From NCBI RefSeq assembly GCF_001665295.1, contig NZ_LZSE01000046.1:1-48451 (forward strand): 48,451 nucleotides of DNA. The letters are read 5' to 3'. Both the position numbers and the translations under genes were made by a program. Positions 33,416-41,718 of this stretch are shown piece by piece. This DNA comes from Mycobacterium sp. 1554424.7. Its GTDB lineage: Bacteria; Actinomycetota; Actinomycetes; Mycobacteriales; Mycobacteriaceae. Below the pieces are notes generated by a model. It had not been told where the DNA came from. It worked only from the letters and a program-made list of their open reading frames with translations, and ran no database searches. How positions within the stretch are numbered: the stretch's first letter is position 1; each line of letters starts with the position of its first letter.

Positions 33416-34903
33416 TCACCAGCTGTCGTTTCCCCCGCCGGAGTCAAACCCACCGCCCGAGTCAAACCCACCGCCCGAGTCGAACCCGCCGCCGAAGTCG
33501 CCGCCACCCGAATCGAACCCGCCGCCACCCGAATCGAATCCGCCGAAACCGACGTCGCCGCCACCGGAGTACGAGTCGCCGCCGAACCCGGTGTCGCCGC
33601 CACCCGAGTACTGGTAGTTCCCGTCGAAGCCGACATCGCCCTGCTGGCTGTCGTAGCCGCTGTCGTAGCCGCCCTGGGAGCCGTCGTAGCCCGAGTTGGC
33701 CAGGGCCGAATCCCGCCCGTCCTCGAAGCCGCGGTCATAGCTGCCGCCCCAGTGGTCGTCGAGCAGGGCATCGATCAGCAGGACGTCGGCGATGGCCCAA
33801 CCCCAGCCCGGACCCCAGAACGCGTACGGGTAGTAGCCGGGGTAGAAGAACATCCCGTTGTGGTAGCCGCCGGGATGGTAGTTCGCGTAGCCCGGCTGGG
33901 GCGTGGTGCTGTAGTTGTTGTTGTTGATCGTCACGACCTGCCCGGTGTCCGGGTTACGCGCCTGCACCGTGGCCTGCTTGCGGTCCGCGGGCGGCACCGA
34001 TGTCACGGCGTTCACATTCGGGATGGCCGCCGGGTTCAGCTTGCGGTTGGCCTTGTCGACGGTGGACTGCGCGGCCCGAAGGTGCGCCCGCGCCGCGGTG
34101 TAGTCACCCGCCTGGTACGACTTGCGGGCCTCGGACAGACTAGAGTTCGCCTTCAACGACTCGGCGCTGACGTCGACATCGGCATTGGTCATCACCGCGC
34201 TGTCGAGGTCGGCGACGTCGGACTCCACCGCGATCAACTGCTCCTTGACCCACTCGCGCGCCTGGGCGTCTTTGCGGCGCTTGCGGTTTCGGCTCACCGC
34301 GAACCAGATCGCCAGGCCGACGCCGACGAAGGTCAGCAACAGCCATAGCCAGGTCCAGCTGGTGTGCTTGGCGGTCCCGACGGGCGAGGTCGTCACCGGC
34401 CCGCCCGACGCGACGCTCACCCCGGCCAGCTTGCTGACGAAATCACTGGTCGCGCCGTAGGGGTCGTTGCGGTGCGCCCGGGCGGACTGGTCCAGCAACG
34501 AGTTCACGCTGTCCGCGACCTCCCGCGGCACGTTGTAGGCGCGCACGTGGTACCCCTTGGCGTCGATCACCAGGATGACGCCGCTGAACCCGGGATCACG
34601 GCCCAAGATGACGTTGTGAATGGCATCCGCCGTCGTCACCCCGCTCTGGTCGGGGGCCACCGCGGCCACCCATAGCCGGGGCGCCGAGCTCCACGCCCAC
34701 CTGGTGGTCAGGATCTGGTCGTTCAGCCGGTCCGGGTTCTGCAGCGGCGGTCTGGCCGCCGGGTCGGCCACCACGTGCGTCTGCGCGTTGAACCTGTCCA
34801 CCACCTGCTCGGTGTAGCCATCGGCCGACGCCGACGGCGCGAGCAGCATCGCCAACGCCCAGATGAACGGGATCACAAAGATCCGGCCGATTCGACGAGT
34901 CAC
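33416..34903 (-). CDS. TPM-domain-like membrane protein with Gly/Asp/Ser repeat tail
   Basis: About 495 residues from GTG 34903, behind an AGGAGA site. A signal sequence (RRIGRIFVIPFIWALAMLLA, ending SASADG) is followed by a periplasmic TPM-like domain with LWVAAVAPDQSG and ILVIDAKGYHVRAYN, a membrane helix (WTWLWLLLTFVGVGLAIWFA), a coiled segment with SYQAGDYTAARAHLRAAQST, a Tyr/Pro/Gly-rich hydrophobic hairpin near HPGGYHNGMFFYPGYYP, and a tail of FDSGGG repeats. Similar proteins are known in mycobacteria without assigned function. Confidence 0.75.
   Translation of the reverse strand: MTRRIGRIFVIPFIWALAMLLAPSASADGYTEQVVDRFNAQTHVVADPAARPPLQNPDRLNDQILTTRWAWSSAPRLWVAAVAPDQSGVTTADAIHNVILGRDPGFSGVILVIDAKGYHVRAYNVPREVADSVNSLLDQSARAHRNDPYGATSDFVSKLAGVSVASGGPVTTSPVGTAKHTSWTWLWLLLTFVGVGLAIWFAVSRNRKRRKDAQAREWVKEQLIAVESDVADLDSAVMTNADVDVSAESLKANSSLSEARKSYQAGDYTAARAHLRAAQSTVDKANRKLNPAAIPNVNAVTSVPPADRKQATVQARNPDTGQVVTINNNNYSTTPQPGYANYHPGGYHNGMFFYPGYYPYAFWGPGWGWAIADVLLIDALLDDHWGGSYDRGFEDGRDSALANSGYDGSQGGYDSGYDSQQGDVGFDGNYQYSGGGDTGFGGDSYSGGGDVGFGGFDSGGGGFDSGGGDFGGGFDSGGGFDSGGGFDSGGGNDSW
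33441..33494 (-). repeat. 18-bp tandem repeat encoding FDSGGG
   Basis: Units at 33441-33458 and 33459-33476 are identical (GAGTCAAACCCACCGCCC on the plus strand), and 33477-33494 is a diverged third unit. Looser copies go on to about 33610. The number of units could vary by slippage, changing the C-terminal tail length of the TPM-like protein. Confidence 0.8.
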
Positions 34904-34995
34904 TTTTCTCCTGACCTTGTCCTGTGCTGATCGAACCACACGATCACACGCCGGCGCCCGACGATTCACAACGAGCTGAATCGGCACAGGAGTGG

Positions 34996-35262
34996 TCAAT
35001 CCCACCGGGGCCGGAGTCGCCTCCGTCGCCCGGGCAGCCTTGGGTAGAGCGGCGACCCTATCCGCCGCCGCCGGCACCACCGCCGGCTCCGGGGTTGCGG
35101 CAGCGGGCTCGACGACGTTTGATCCGCCGGCGCCGCCGGCGCCTTGGGCGCCAACGCGTTGACGGTGCCGCCCAGGGCGACCCCGAAGACGACCATCACG
35201 GAACCCCCGAAAAGCGCGATGCCCCGGCTGACTGCGGCTTGCGTAGATTTCATTGGCTTCAC
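34996..35262 (-). CDS. Small membrane-anchored protein, tail in doubt
   Basis: 88 residues as read. STQAAVSRGIALFGGSVMVV, then FGVALGGTVNAL, form a credible membrane or signal segment, followed by an Ala/Pro linker. After PLPQP the frame turns Arg/Trp/Cys-rich, which is unlike natural proteins here, while the next frame gives an Ala/Pro-rich sequence that runs towards the TPM gene, so a frameshift at about 35110 is possible. Start GTG 35262 or ATG 35253. It sits upstream of and in line with the TPM-like gene. Confidence 0.4.
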   Translation of the reverse strand: MKPMKSTQAAVSRGIALFGGSVMVVFGVALGGTVNALAPKAPAAPADQTSSSPLPQPRSRRWCRRRRIGSPLYPRLPGRRRRLRPRWD

Positions 35263-35294
35263 ACGACTGCCCTACCCCCTATTCGGGCTGACAA

Positions 35295-36266
35295 TCAGGT
35301 GAGCGCGGGCAGGACCTTGTCGGTGAGCAGCTGGAGCGACTTCCACGCTTCGTCGACGGGCATTCCGCCCACCAGCGGGTGCATGACGAGCGGCCCATAG
35401 TCCTCGGCGTCGCGCACCTCGGCGATGAGCTGGTCGGGTGTCAAAAACCGATACCGTCCCGACGCCCTGACCTCGTCCAGGGTCCGAACCCCCGGCAGGT
35501 GCATGAGCGAACGCTGGTCCACCGACCATCCGCCGTAAGTGACTGCCTCCCAAAGGATGTGGTCGCCGAGGTCGGCCCAGGCCCGATCCGGGTCCTCGTG
35601 CAGGAAAATCATCCCGCGGTTGATCGCCGGCGGCATGACCACGAGGGGCTTGATGCCGACCTCGGCGCACAGCTCGCGGTAATAGGCGGCGATGTCGGGC
35701 AGGTGGTCGGCGAGGCTGAGCGGGAGCCGAAAACGCGCCGCCCGCCGCGCCGTCGCGCGCGAACCGCCGCCGACGAACAGCGGTGGATGGGGCCGGCTCC
35801 AGGTACCGGTGCAGACCCCCGCGTCCGCGCCGGCACCCGACCACACGGACAACATCCGATCAACCAGGGCGTCCATCAGCTCGCCGCGGCGGCCGAAATC
35901 GACTCCGAGCGCGTCGTATTCGACCGTGCGATAGCCCAGGCCCACGGTGGTGAGCAGCCGGCCGCGGCTCATGTTGTCGACCAGCGCGACGTCTTCGGCG
36001 AGCCGCACGGGATTCCACAACGGTCCCAGCGCGCAGTCCACGCTGGCGATCAACGTGGTGGTTCGGGCCAGGAACATCGACGCGGCCATGATCGGGTTGC
36101 AGCTCCAGCCGTGCCCGGTCGCGTGATGCTCGTCGACGCTGACCGAGGTGACGCCGTGGGACTCGCCCCACTGCGCCAGCTCGAGCGCGGCATTGAGCAG
36201 TTCGCTCTGCGTGCGCGGGTCGCCTTGCGGCGACGCGAAATTGAAGCGCAGCACGGTCAGCAGCAC
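35295..36266 (-). CDS. Luciferase-like monooxygenase (LLM family)
   Basis: 323 residues from GTG 36266, which follows a GGAGG site. TIM-barrel LLM features include FASPQGDP, VSVDEHHATGHGW, VDNMSRGRLLTTVGLGYR and PPLFVGGGSRATARRAAR. The cofactor may be FMN or F420; mycobacteria use both. It is the last gene of a five-gene operon and starts one base before the VOC stop. It could oxidise or reduce the product of the preceding SDR/VOC steps (inference). Confidence 0.82.
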   Translation of the reverse strand: MLLTVLRFNFASPQGDPRTQSELLNAALELAQWGESHGVTSVSVDEHHATGHGWSCNPIMAASMFLARTTTLIASVDCALGPLWNPVRLAEDVALVDNMSRGRLLTTVGLGYRTVEYDALGVDFGRRGELMDALVDRMLSVWSGAGADAGVCTGTWSRPHPPLFVGGGSRATARRAARFRLPLSLADHLPDIAAYYRELCAEVGIKPLVVMPPAINRGMIFLHEDPDRAWADLGDHILWEAVTYGGWSVDQRSLMHLPGVRTLDEVRASGRYRFLTPDQLIAEVRDAEDYGPLVMHPLVGGMPVDEAWKSLQLLTDKVLPALT

Positions 36267-36267
36267 G

Positions 36268-36747
36268 TCATGCCTCCGGCGGGCCGGCCATCGACTGCAG
36301 GAACGCGGGAAAGTCGGGGAAAAGCGCGCGGTCGACGATCTCGATGCGGGTGCCGGAAGCGTCGATGAAGTAGGCGAACAGCGAAAGACCGGACCCGGGC
36401 GCATCGGCGGTCATCTCGAGGGTGAAACCGTTGGCCTCCAACGCCCGGGCGCTCTCGGCCAAATCGTCGCTGAAGTAACCGAGGTGATGGACGGCGTTGC
36501 CCGGCGCGGCCGTCCACGGGCTGCCGGGAACCTCCTGCGCCAGTTCGATGTGAGGGCTTTGCAAGGAGTAGACGATCGTCGAGGTCAATTCGCGGACGCC
36601 GGAGGCGGTGCGAAAGGGCAACGTATAGCTCATCGGCTTGATCCATCGGTAGCCGGCCAGCTCGCCAAGCGTGGCCATCGCCGCGTCGAGGTCGGGCACG
36701 ACGATGCCCGTGTGGTAGAGGTCCTGCGGGCGCAACGCGAATGTCAT
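36268..36747 (-). CDS. VOC-superfamily (glyoxalase-like) protein in the sulfotransferase operon
   Basis: 159 residues. The first module begins LYHTGIVVPDLDAAMATLGE and the second AVHHLGYFSDDLAESARAL, ending TRIEIVDRA; His, His and Glu are placed as metal ligands. It follows the SDR by 16 bases, with an AAGGGA ribosome site, and is coupled to the LLM gene. Similar to VOC proteins in lipid and steroid clusters of mycobacteria; the reaction is unknown. Confidence 0.8.
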   Translation of the reverse strand: MTFALRPQDLYHTGIVVPDLDAAMATLGELAGYRWIKPMSYTLPFRTASGVRELTSTIVYSLQSPHIELAQEVPGSPWTAAPGNAVHHLGYFSDDLAESARALEANGFTLEMTADAPGSGLSLFAYFIDASGTRIEIVDRALFPDFPAFLQSMAGPPEA

Positions 36748-36763
36748 TGTGAATCCCTTGCTT

Positions 36764-37513
36764 TCAGATGCAGTCCGACGCGCCGTCGACGACGAAGAGC
36801 GCGCCGCTGGTGTAGCTGCTTTGCTCCGTGCACAAGAAGGCCACCGTCGGCGCGATCTCCCCGACCGACCCGAAGCGGTGCAACGGGATGTGGGCGAGCT
36901 CGGATTCGACCAGCTCGGCCGCGCCGTGCATGGGCGCGGTCATCGGGGTGTCGATGGTGCCCGGTGCGACCGCGTTCACCCGGATTCCCTTGCGCGCCCA
37001 TTTCACCGCGAGATTGCGTGTGACGCAGACGATCCCGGCTTTCGCGGCGCCGTAGCCGGGGACCAGCGTGACGGCGCGCAGCGCGGACATCGACGCCAGG
37101 TTCACCACGCTGGCGCCTCCCGCGGCGGCCGACGACTTCAGTGCCGGGTACAACGCGACGGTGAGCCGGTACGGGCCGGTCAGGTTGAGCGCGACCGACG
37201 CGTCGAACCCGTCGGGCTTCGACTCGTCCAGGCCGCCAGGGAAATTCGCGCCCGCGTTGTTCACGAGCACGTCGAGGCGCGCGAATGTCTGGGCCAACGC
37301 GTCCACCGATTCGGGGTCGGTGATGCGCAACTGTCGGTAGGCCATGCCCGACAGGTCGGTGTCGTAGTCGGCCGCCGCGGGTTTGGTTCCCGTGATGGTG
37401 ACCTCGGCTCCGGCGTCGCGAAACAGCGTTGCGGTGGCATGGCCGATCCCGCTGGTGCCGCCGGTGACCAGGACCGCCGTCCCGGTGAAGTCGAAGCTGA
37501 CCCGCGCCGTCAT
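36764..37513 (-). CDS. Short-chain dehydrogenase/reductase in the sulfotransferase operon
   Basis: 249 residues. VTGGTSGIGHATA, VNNAGANFPGG, NLASMSA (Ser), YGAAKAG (Tyr/Lys) and a VVDGASD end. TGTKP after the second strand (basic residue rather than Asp) suggests NADP. A GAGGAA site precedes ATG 37513. It begins 10 bases after the MBL stop. It would act on an alcohol or ketone in the same pathway. Confidence 0.84.
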   Translation of the reverse strand: MTARVSFDFTGTAVLVTGGTSGIGHATATLFRDAGAEVTITGTKPAAADYDTDLSGMAYRQLRITDPESVDALAQTFARLDVLVNNAGANFPGGLDESKPDGFDASVALNLTGPYRLTVALYPALKSSAAAGGASVVNLASMSALRAVTLVPGYGAAKAGIVCVTRNLAVKWARKGIRVNAVAPGTIDTPMTAPMHGAAELVESELAHIPLHRFGSVGEIAPTVAFLCTEQSSYTSGALFVVDGASDCI

Positions 37514-37523
37514 GCGTTCCTCG

Positions 37524-38756
37524 CTAACTGGTTGCTAGTTGGTTTCGAAGCCAGGCACTTTCCCAGAAGTTGGTGCTGTCGGCCAGCAGCGTCTCGTGCG
37601 CGCGCCTCAACACGTCGCGGGCCCCGGTGTGCTCGCTTGGAACCAGCTCGGCGAGGTGGATGGCGTGCAGGGGCCGCCCCGCGTCGAGGTGCGCCCGCGC
37701 CCTGTCCACCAGCGCGTCGGCGCCGGCCAACTCCACCACGTCGGCGGCGACCGCGTCGAAACCGACGGGATAGAGCTCGGTGGTCGAGCGGTGATGAAAC
37801 CAGCCCGAGTAGTTCTCCCACACGGCGCGCACGTCCCAGTCCACCTTGCCGTAGCCTTGGCCCACTTCGTATTCCGGCGGCAAGGTGATCTCCCGCATCA
37901 GGGTGCGCACGTCCTTGCCCGCGTTCATCCCGGCCACGGTCTGGTCGTGGATGTACTGGATCGCGTCGCGCAGGCGGGTCAATTCGGCGTTGATGCGTTG
38001 TTGCCCCGCGATCGGCTCGAAGTGACCGGTCACCAGGAGTTCGGGCTCCAGATCGCGCACCCGCTCGACCGATGCGATGGCGGTCAGGGCGTCGCGGTAC
38101 CGGTCGCCGCGCATCGTGACCAAGTTGGGAATGTGGCCGAAGATCGGGCCGAAGGTGTTCCCGCACAGACAGATCCGCTCGTCGGGCAGCCACACCACCA
38201 GCGAGTCGGTGGTCTCACCGCCGGGTACGGAGATCAACTCCATCCGTCGGCCCCCGACCTCCAGGGTCAGGCTGTCCTCGAAGTCGAGATCGACGACGGG
38301 GACGCTCTGGCCGGGCAGGCGAGTCGTACCGAGGCGGCGCTGGATGGCCTGGATTCCCGAGGCCAACTTGTCCTTGAAGGCGAACGCGCTGCGGGCGGCG
38401 CGGTACGGGATGAGCCGTTCGTTGTCGTCGCGCCACGCGGTCCAGTTCGCCTGCGCGACAACCGTCGTGCCGGGGTCGCGCACGCTGTCCAGGCCGCCGA
38501 CGTGGTCGACGTGGCCCTGCGTGAAGATGATGTAGCGCACCGGCGACGGGTCGACGGCGTCGAAGTTGGCGCGGTGCACCGGCCCCTCGAAGCCCATGCC
38601 GGTGTTGACGATGACCCGACCCTCGGCGGTGGTCAGCAGGTAGGAGTTCGACAGGCCCGGCGAGCACCACAGTCCGGGCGCTATCGCAATGGCCTCCTCC
38701 GCCGCGGCCGGGCGCAGGGCGTCGGCGCCGGGCCTGCTGCGATAGACCGGTTCCAT
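37524..38756 (-). CDS. Metallo-beta-lactamase-fold hydrolase, alkylsulfatase-like, with Q-x-H-x-D-H metal motif
   Basis: 410 residues from ATG 38756, eight bases after AAGGAGA; the ATG at 38774 overlapping the sulfotransferase stop is the alternative. The N-terminal MBL domain has the metal motif T-Q80-G-H82-V-D84-H85 (first His replaced by Gln), PGGETTDSLVVWLPD, and CGNTFGPIFGHIPNL. The C-terminal part (RLRDAIQYIHDQTVAGMNAG and onward) is like the dimerisation region of SdsA1-type alkyl sulfatases. Gln at this place occurs in GOB-type B3 lactamases, so zinc binding is still possible. It probably hydrolyses a sulfate or other ester; inferred. Confidence 0.78.
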   Translation of the reverse strand: MEPVYRSRPGADALRPAAAEEAIAIAPGLWCSPGLSNSYLLTTAEGRVIVNTGMGFEGPVHRANFDAVDPSPVRYIIFTQGHVDHVGGLDSVRDPGTTVVAQANWTAWRDDNERLIPYRAARSAFAFKDKLASGIQAIQRRLGTTRLPGQSVPVVDLDFEDSLTLEVGGRRMELISVPGGETTDSLVVWLPDERICLCGNTFGPIFGHIPNLVTMRGDRYRDALTAIASVERVRDLEPELLVTGHFEPIAGQQRINAELTRLRDAIQYIHDQTVAGMNAGKDVRTLMREITLPPEYEVGQGYGKVDWDVRAVWENYSGWFHHRSTTELYPVGFDAVAADVVELAGADALVDRARAHLDAGRPLHAIHLAELVPSEHTGARDVLRRAHETLLADSTNFWESAWLRNQLATS

Positions 38757-38770
38757 CACCGATGTCTCCT

Positions 38771-40048
38771 TCATTCGGGGCGCACGTCGAATCTGTCGAA
38801 GTAGAAGCCGAAGCGCCCGCGGAGTTCGTCGGGCGAGACGCCGAAGTGCCGTTCTAGGTCATAACGGATGCGGCCGTGCTTGCCGCGCGGGTTGCCGTCT
38901 AGATAGTTCTGGAAGCGAGCGCGCACCTTGGGCGTCAGCTCGACCCCGCCGCGCTGGTAAAGCTGTTCCAGCAGCGGCATTTCGTTGCCGTTGAGGTGAT
39001 GGAAGCTGATGTCGATGCTGCGTTCGGGCGCGACGACGTCGCGGTCGCGCACGCATGCGCCCAGCAGCCGTTGCACCCGGTCGCTCCAGTAGTCCAGCAG
39101 CCAGCCGGGGTCGATGCTGGTCCGGCGCAGCCGGTCGGAGTAGGCCATCATCGTGATCGTCGACTGGACGACCGCGACGGGATCGCGATGCGTGAACGCC
39201 ACCGTCGCGTCGGGGAACGTCGCCATCAGCGGTCCCAGCTGCTCGCAGTGCTGCGGGCTCTTGAGCACCCAGGTACGTGGGCCGCGCAGGAACGTCAGCG
39301 CCTGCAACACCTTCTTCAGGTATGCGTAGTGGCGGGTTTGGTCGAGCCGCAGGTAGTAGTCGCGCCAATCCGGAACGCGCGCATGCCATTCCAGGACGTA
39401 GCCGGCCAGGTCGAGGTCGAGGAGTTCGACCTCCTCCTCGATCGCCTCGGGGAAGCGGTCGTGCATGGCGGCCACCACCGGCGCGCTGGCCATCAGCGCG
39501 TCGTGCTCGGCCTTGGCCCGGGCGTAGCGGGGGTCGACCCCGAAGATGTCGGGTCCCTGGCCGCGCGCGGGTATCGGTTCCTGGCTCTCCCAGTAGGGCA
39601 GCGCGCGCCGGCGGGGATCGGCGGCGATGAGGTTGACCAGATGCGTGGTTCCGGATCGCGGCATCCCGACCACGATGAATGGCTTCTCGATCGCGACGGA
39701 CTCGATTTCCGGATACCGCTTGACGAGGTCGGTCAGCGACAGCCGGTTGCGCAGCAGGCGAACCACGCGTTGCCGCAGCGACGAGCGGGTGAGCTGGGTC
39801 AGCCCTGCGTCGGCTTCGATCGCCGCCAGGTGCGCGGTCAGTCGGTCACCGAACCCGTCCGTGTCGTCGAGGTCCTCGGCCCCCGCTTGCTCGACCGCTT
39901 CGGCCAGCATGCGATCGACATCGAAGTCGACGTGCTTGGCCTCGGTGAATTCCAGGATCTGGCGCTGAACATCGGTCAGCCGGGGCGACGTCAGGTCGTC
40001 GAAATCGATGTCGTCCACGTCAGTGAAGCCGGGGCCGGCAGAACCCAC
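38771..40048 (-). CDS. PAPS-dependent sulfotransferase (Stf family)
   Basis: 425 residues from GTG 40048, behind a GAGGAGG site. The 5'-phosphosulfate loop is FIVVGMPRSGTTHLVNLI, the 3'-phosphate motif is VAFTHRDPVAVVQSTITM, and VLKSPQH is also conserved. It resembles the Rv3529c-type of large mycobacterial sulfotransferases with a helical N-terminal extension of about 120 residues. It transfers sulfate from PAPS to a hydroxyl, probably of a lipid or sterol-like molecule. It leads an operon with a sulfatase-like hydrolase and redox enzymes. Confidence 0.85.
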   Translation of the reverse strand: MGSAGPGFTDVDDIDFDDLTSPRLTDVQRQILEFTEAKHVDFDVDRMLAEAVEQAGAEDLDDTDGFGDRLTAHLAAIEADAGLTQLTRSSLRQRVVRLLRNRLSLTDLVKRYPEIESVAIEKPFIVVGMPRSGTTHLVNLIAADPRRRALPYWESQEPIPARGQGPDIFGVDPRYARAKAEHDALMASAPVVAAMHDRFPEAIEEEVELLDLDLAGYVLEWHARVPDWRDYYLRLDQTRHYAYLKKVLQALTFLRGPRTWVLKSPQHCEQLGPLMATFPDATVAFTHRDPVAVVQSTITMMAYSDRLRRTSIDPGWLLDYWSDRVQRLLGACVRDRDVVAPERSIDISFHHLNGNEMPLLEQLYQRGGVELTPKVRARFQNYLDGNPRGKHGRIRYDLERHFGVSPDELRGRFGFYFDRFDVRPE

Positions 40049-40114
40049 GCGACCGCCTCCTCGACATCGACTGCGTCGAAGTTACCGTGCGGCGTGCGCG
40101 CGCGTTAGTGACCT

Positions 40115-40501
40115 CTACAGGTTGGCCAGGTCGTCGGGAACGTCGACCTTGTGTTCCTCCAGCGCCTCCAGGGGCACCACCTCGAGCGTGCGCTCGTGGG
40201 TGGACGCCAGCACCACGGGCGCGGCGCACCCGTCGTGGTGGGCCCGGAGCCAGTTCAGGGCGGTGACGCACCAGCGGTCGCCGGGAAGCAGGCCGGGGAA
40301 GCGGTGTTCGGGAACCGGCGTCAGCAGGTCGTTACCGATGGAACGCTGGTGTTCCAGGAATTCGGCGGTCATGACCGCGCAGACCGTGTGCCGACCGAGG
40401 TCTTCCAAGCCGGTCGAGCAGCAGCCGTCGCGGTAGAAACCTGTGAGCGGGTCGGTGCCGCACGGTTCCAGCGGACCGCCGAGCACATTGCGTTCAGGCA
40501 C
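40115..40501 (-). CDS. DUF2237 family protein
   Basis: 128 residues. NVLGGPLEPCGTDPLTGFYR and DGCCSTGLEDLGRHTVCAVMT, then PGLLPGDRWCVTALNWLRAH, are the hallmarks of DUF2237. Five conserved Cys and several His suggest metal binding or redox. It is cytosolic; the function is unknown. The last residues VPLEALEEHKVDVPDD are the usual end. It stands alone, 66 bases from the sulfotransferase start. Confidence 0.85.
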   Translation of the reverse strand: MPERNVLGGPLEPCGTDPLTGFYRDGCCSTGLEDLGRHTVCAVMTAEFLEHQRSIGNDLLTPVPEHRFPGLLPGDRWCVTALNWLRAHHDGCAAPVVLASTHERTLEVVPLEALEEHKVDVPDDLANL

Positions 40502-40634
40502 GGGTTAAGTATCGCGCTCCCGGGCACGAAGTTTGTAGTCACTTTGGCCTCCCCGCCGCGGTGAATTTTTCGCCACCGCCGGCACGCTGGCCAAAGTGTG
40601 GACGGCCCGGCCCTCGCGGAGTTAAATCCTGCCA

Positions 40635-41081
40635 ATGTCGACGCCGAACCAGCCCGGCGAGCCGCCTTGGGGTTGGCAGCCGCCGGGCTCCGGACCACCC
40701 CCCAATCCCCCGGTGCCGCCGCCGGGGTACCCGCCCCCGCCCGGCTATCCGTCGTATCCCGGCTATCCGGGATACGGGGTCGATCCTCACGCGCCATTCG
40801 GGCGGGATCCGGCCACGGGGTTGCCGCTGTCGGATAAATCCGCCACGACCGCCGGGCTCCTGCAGCTGTTCCTGGGTGTATTCGGCATCGGCCGCTTCTA
40901 CATCGACTCGACCCAGATTGCGATCGCGCAATTGTGTGTGGGCCTCTTCGGGTTCGTCTTCACGTTGTTCTGCCTTTTCGGCTTCCCGGTTCTGCTCGGT
41001 AGCGTCGCGTGGGCCGTCGTCGACGCGATCATGATGTTCACCGGCAGCGTCAAAGACAATTACGGCCGCAAGTTGCGTTAG
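40635..41081 (+). CDS. TM2-domain membrane protein with Pro-rich N-terminus
   Basis: 148 residues. The first 60 are Pro/Gly/Tyr-rich (PPPGYPPPPGYPSYPGYPGY), followed by SDKSATTAGLLQLFLGVFGI, GRFYIDSTQIAIAQL and a second helix around LFGFVFTLFCLFGFP, which is the TM2 domain. The Pro-rich part probably faces the cytosol. Such proteins are frequent in mycobacteria and have no defined role. Confidence 0.85.
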   Translation: MSTPNQPGEPPWGWQPPGSGPPPNPPVPPPGYPPPPGYPSYPGYPGYGVDPHAPFGRDPATGLPLSDKSATTAGLLQLFLGVFGIGRFYIDSTQIAIAQLCVGLFGFVFTLFCLFGFPVLLGSVAWAVVDAIMMFTGSVKDNYGRKLR

Positions 41082-41125
41082 TCATTCGCCCCGCGACCGG
41101 CCGCGCTGCGCGGTAGGTTCTGCCT

Positions 41126-41512
41126 GTGAAACTCACCGGGGCTTTCCTGGCGGAAGCGGCCGCGACCGTCGACAACAAGCTCAACGTGCAAGGCGGCGTG
41201 CTTTCCAAATTCACGGTCGGACCCGACCGGTTTGCCCGGGTTGTCCTCGTGGTGCTGACGCAACCCGACAGCGAGGATTCCGACCGGCGGGTCGACGTGG
41301 AGATCAAGCCCCCGACGCTCGACGCGGCCCAATACAAATGGTTCGACGCGCCGGAAGCCTCCCTCGGGGAGTTTCCAGGGTTCGCCTTCTTCGAAATCGA
41401 CGCGCGGCTGCCCGTTGACGGCCGCTGGACGATCGAGGTCAGTTGCGGCGATTCGTCGGTCTCGCTCCCGCTTGTCGTGGACGGGTGGGCGCCGCCGCCC
41501 CTTGACATTTGA
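41126..41512 (+). CDS. Hypothetical protein, DUF6941-like
   Basis: 128 residues from GTG 41126. KLTGAFLAEAAATVDNKLNV, VVLVVLTQPDSEDSDRRVDV and RWTIEVSCGDSSVSLPLVVD form a beta-sandwich-like pattern related in layout to the protein at 17793-18245. It follows the TM2 gene by 44 bases. No signal peptide, no catalytic motif. Confidence 0.65.
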   Translation: MKLTGAFLAEAAATVDNKLNVQGGVLSKFTVGPDRFARVVLVVLTQPDSEDSDRRVDVEIKPPTLDAAQYKWFDAPEASLGEFPGFAFFEIDARLPVDGRWTIEVSCGDSSVSLPLVVDGWAPPPLDI

Positions 41513-41718
41513 GCAAGCCTGTTTTCACCTGGCTCGCAACCACGTTGCACACCAAGGGAATCCGCCGTGCCCGCGCCACCGGCCCACGGTGATCCCCGGG
41601 CAAGCGCGCGAATGCCGGTAGATCACAACAAGATAACAATTTCCGCGGCGCCGAGAAGCCGACACGACGCGCTGGCCAAATACCGGCTACCCGGCCCCCG
41701 GAAATTTATCGTCAACTT

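Noticed and set aside
33327-33617. Plus-strand open frame coding for a Pro-rich repeat protein (PPPESNPPPESN)
   Set aside because: It is the exact antisense of the FDSGGG repeat tail of the TPM-like gene, has no ribosome site, and arises from the repeat composition.
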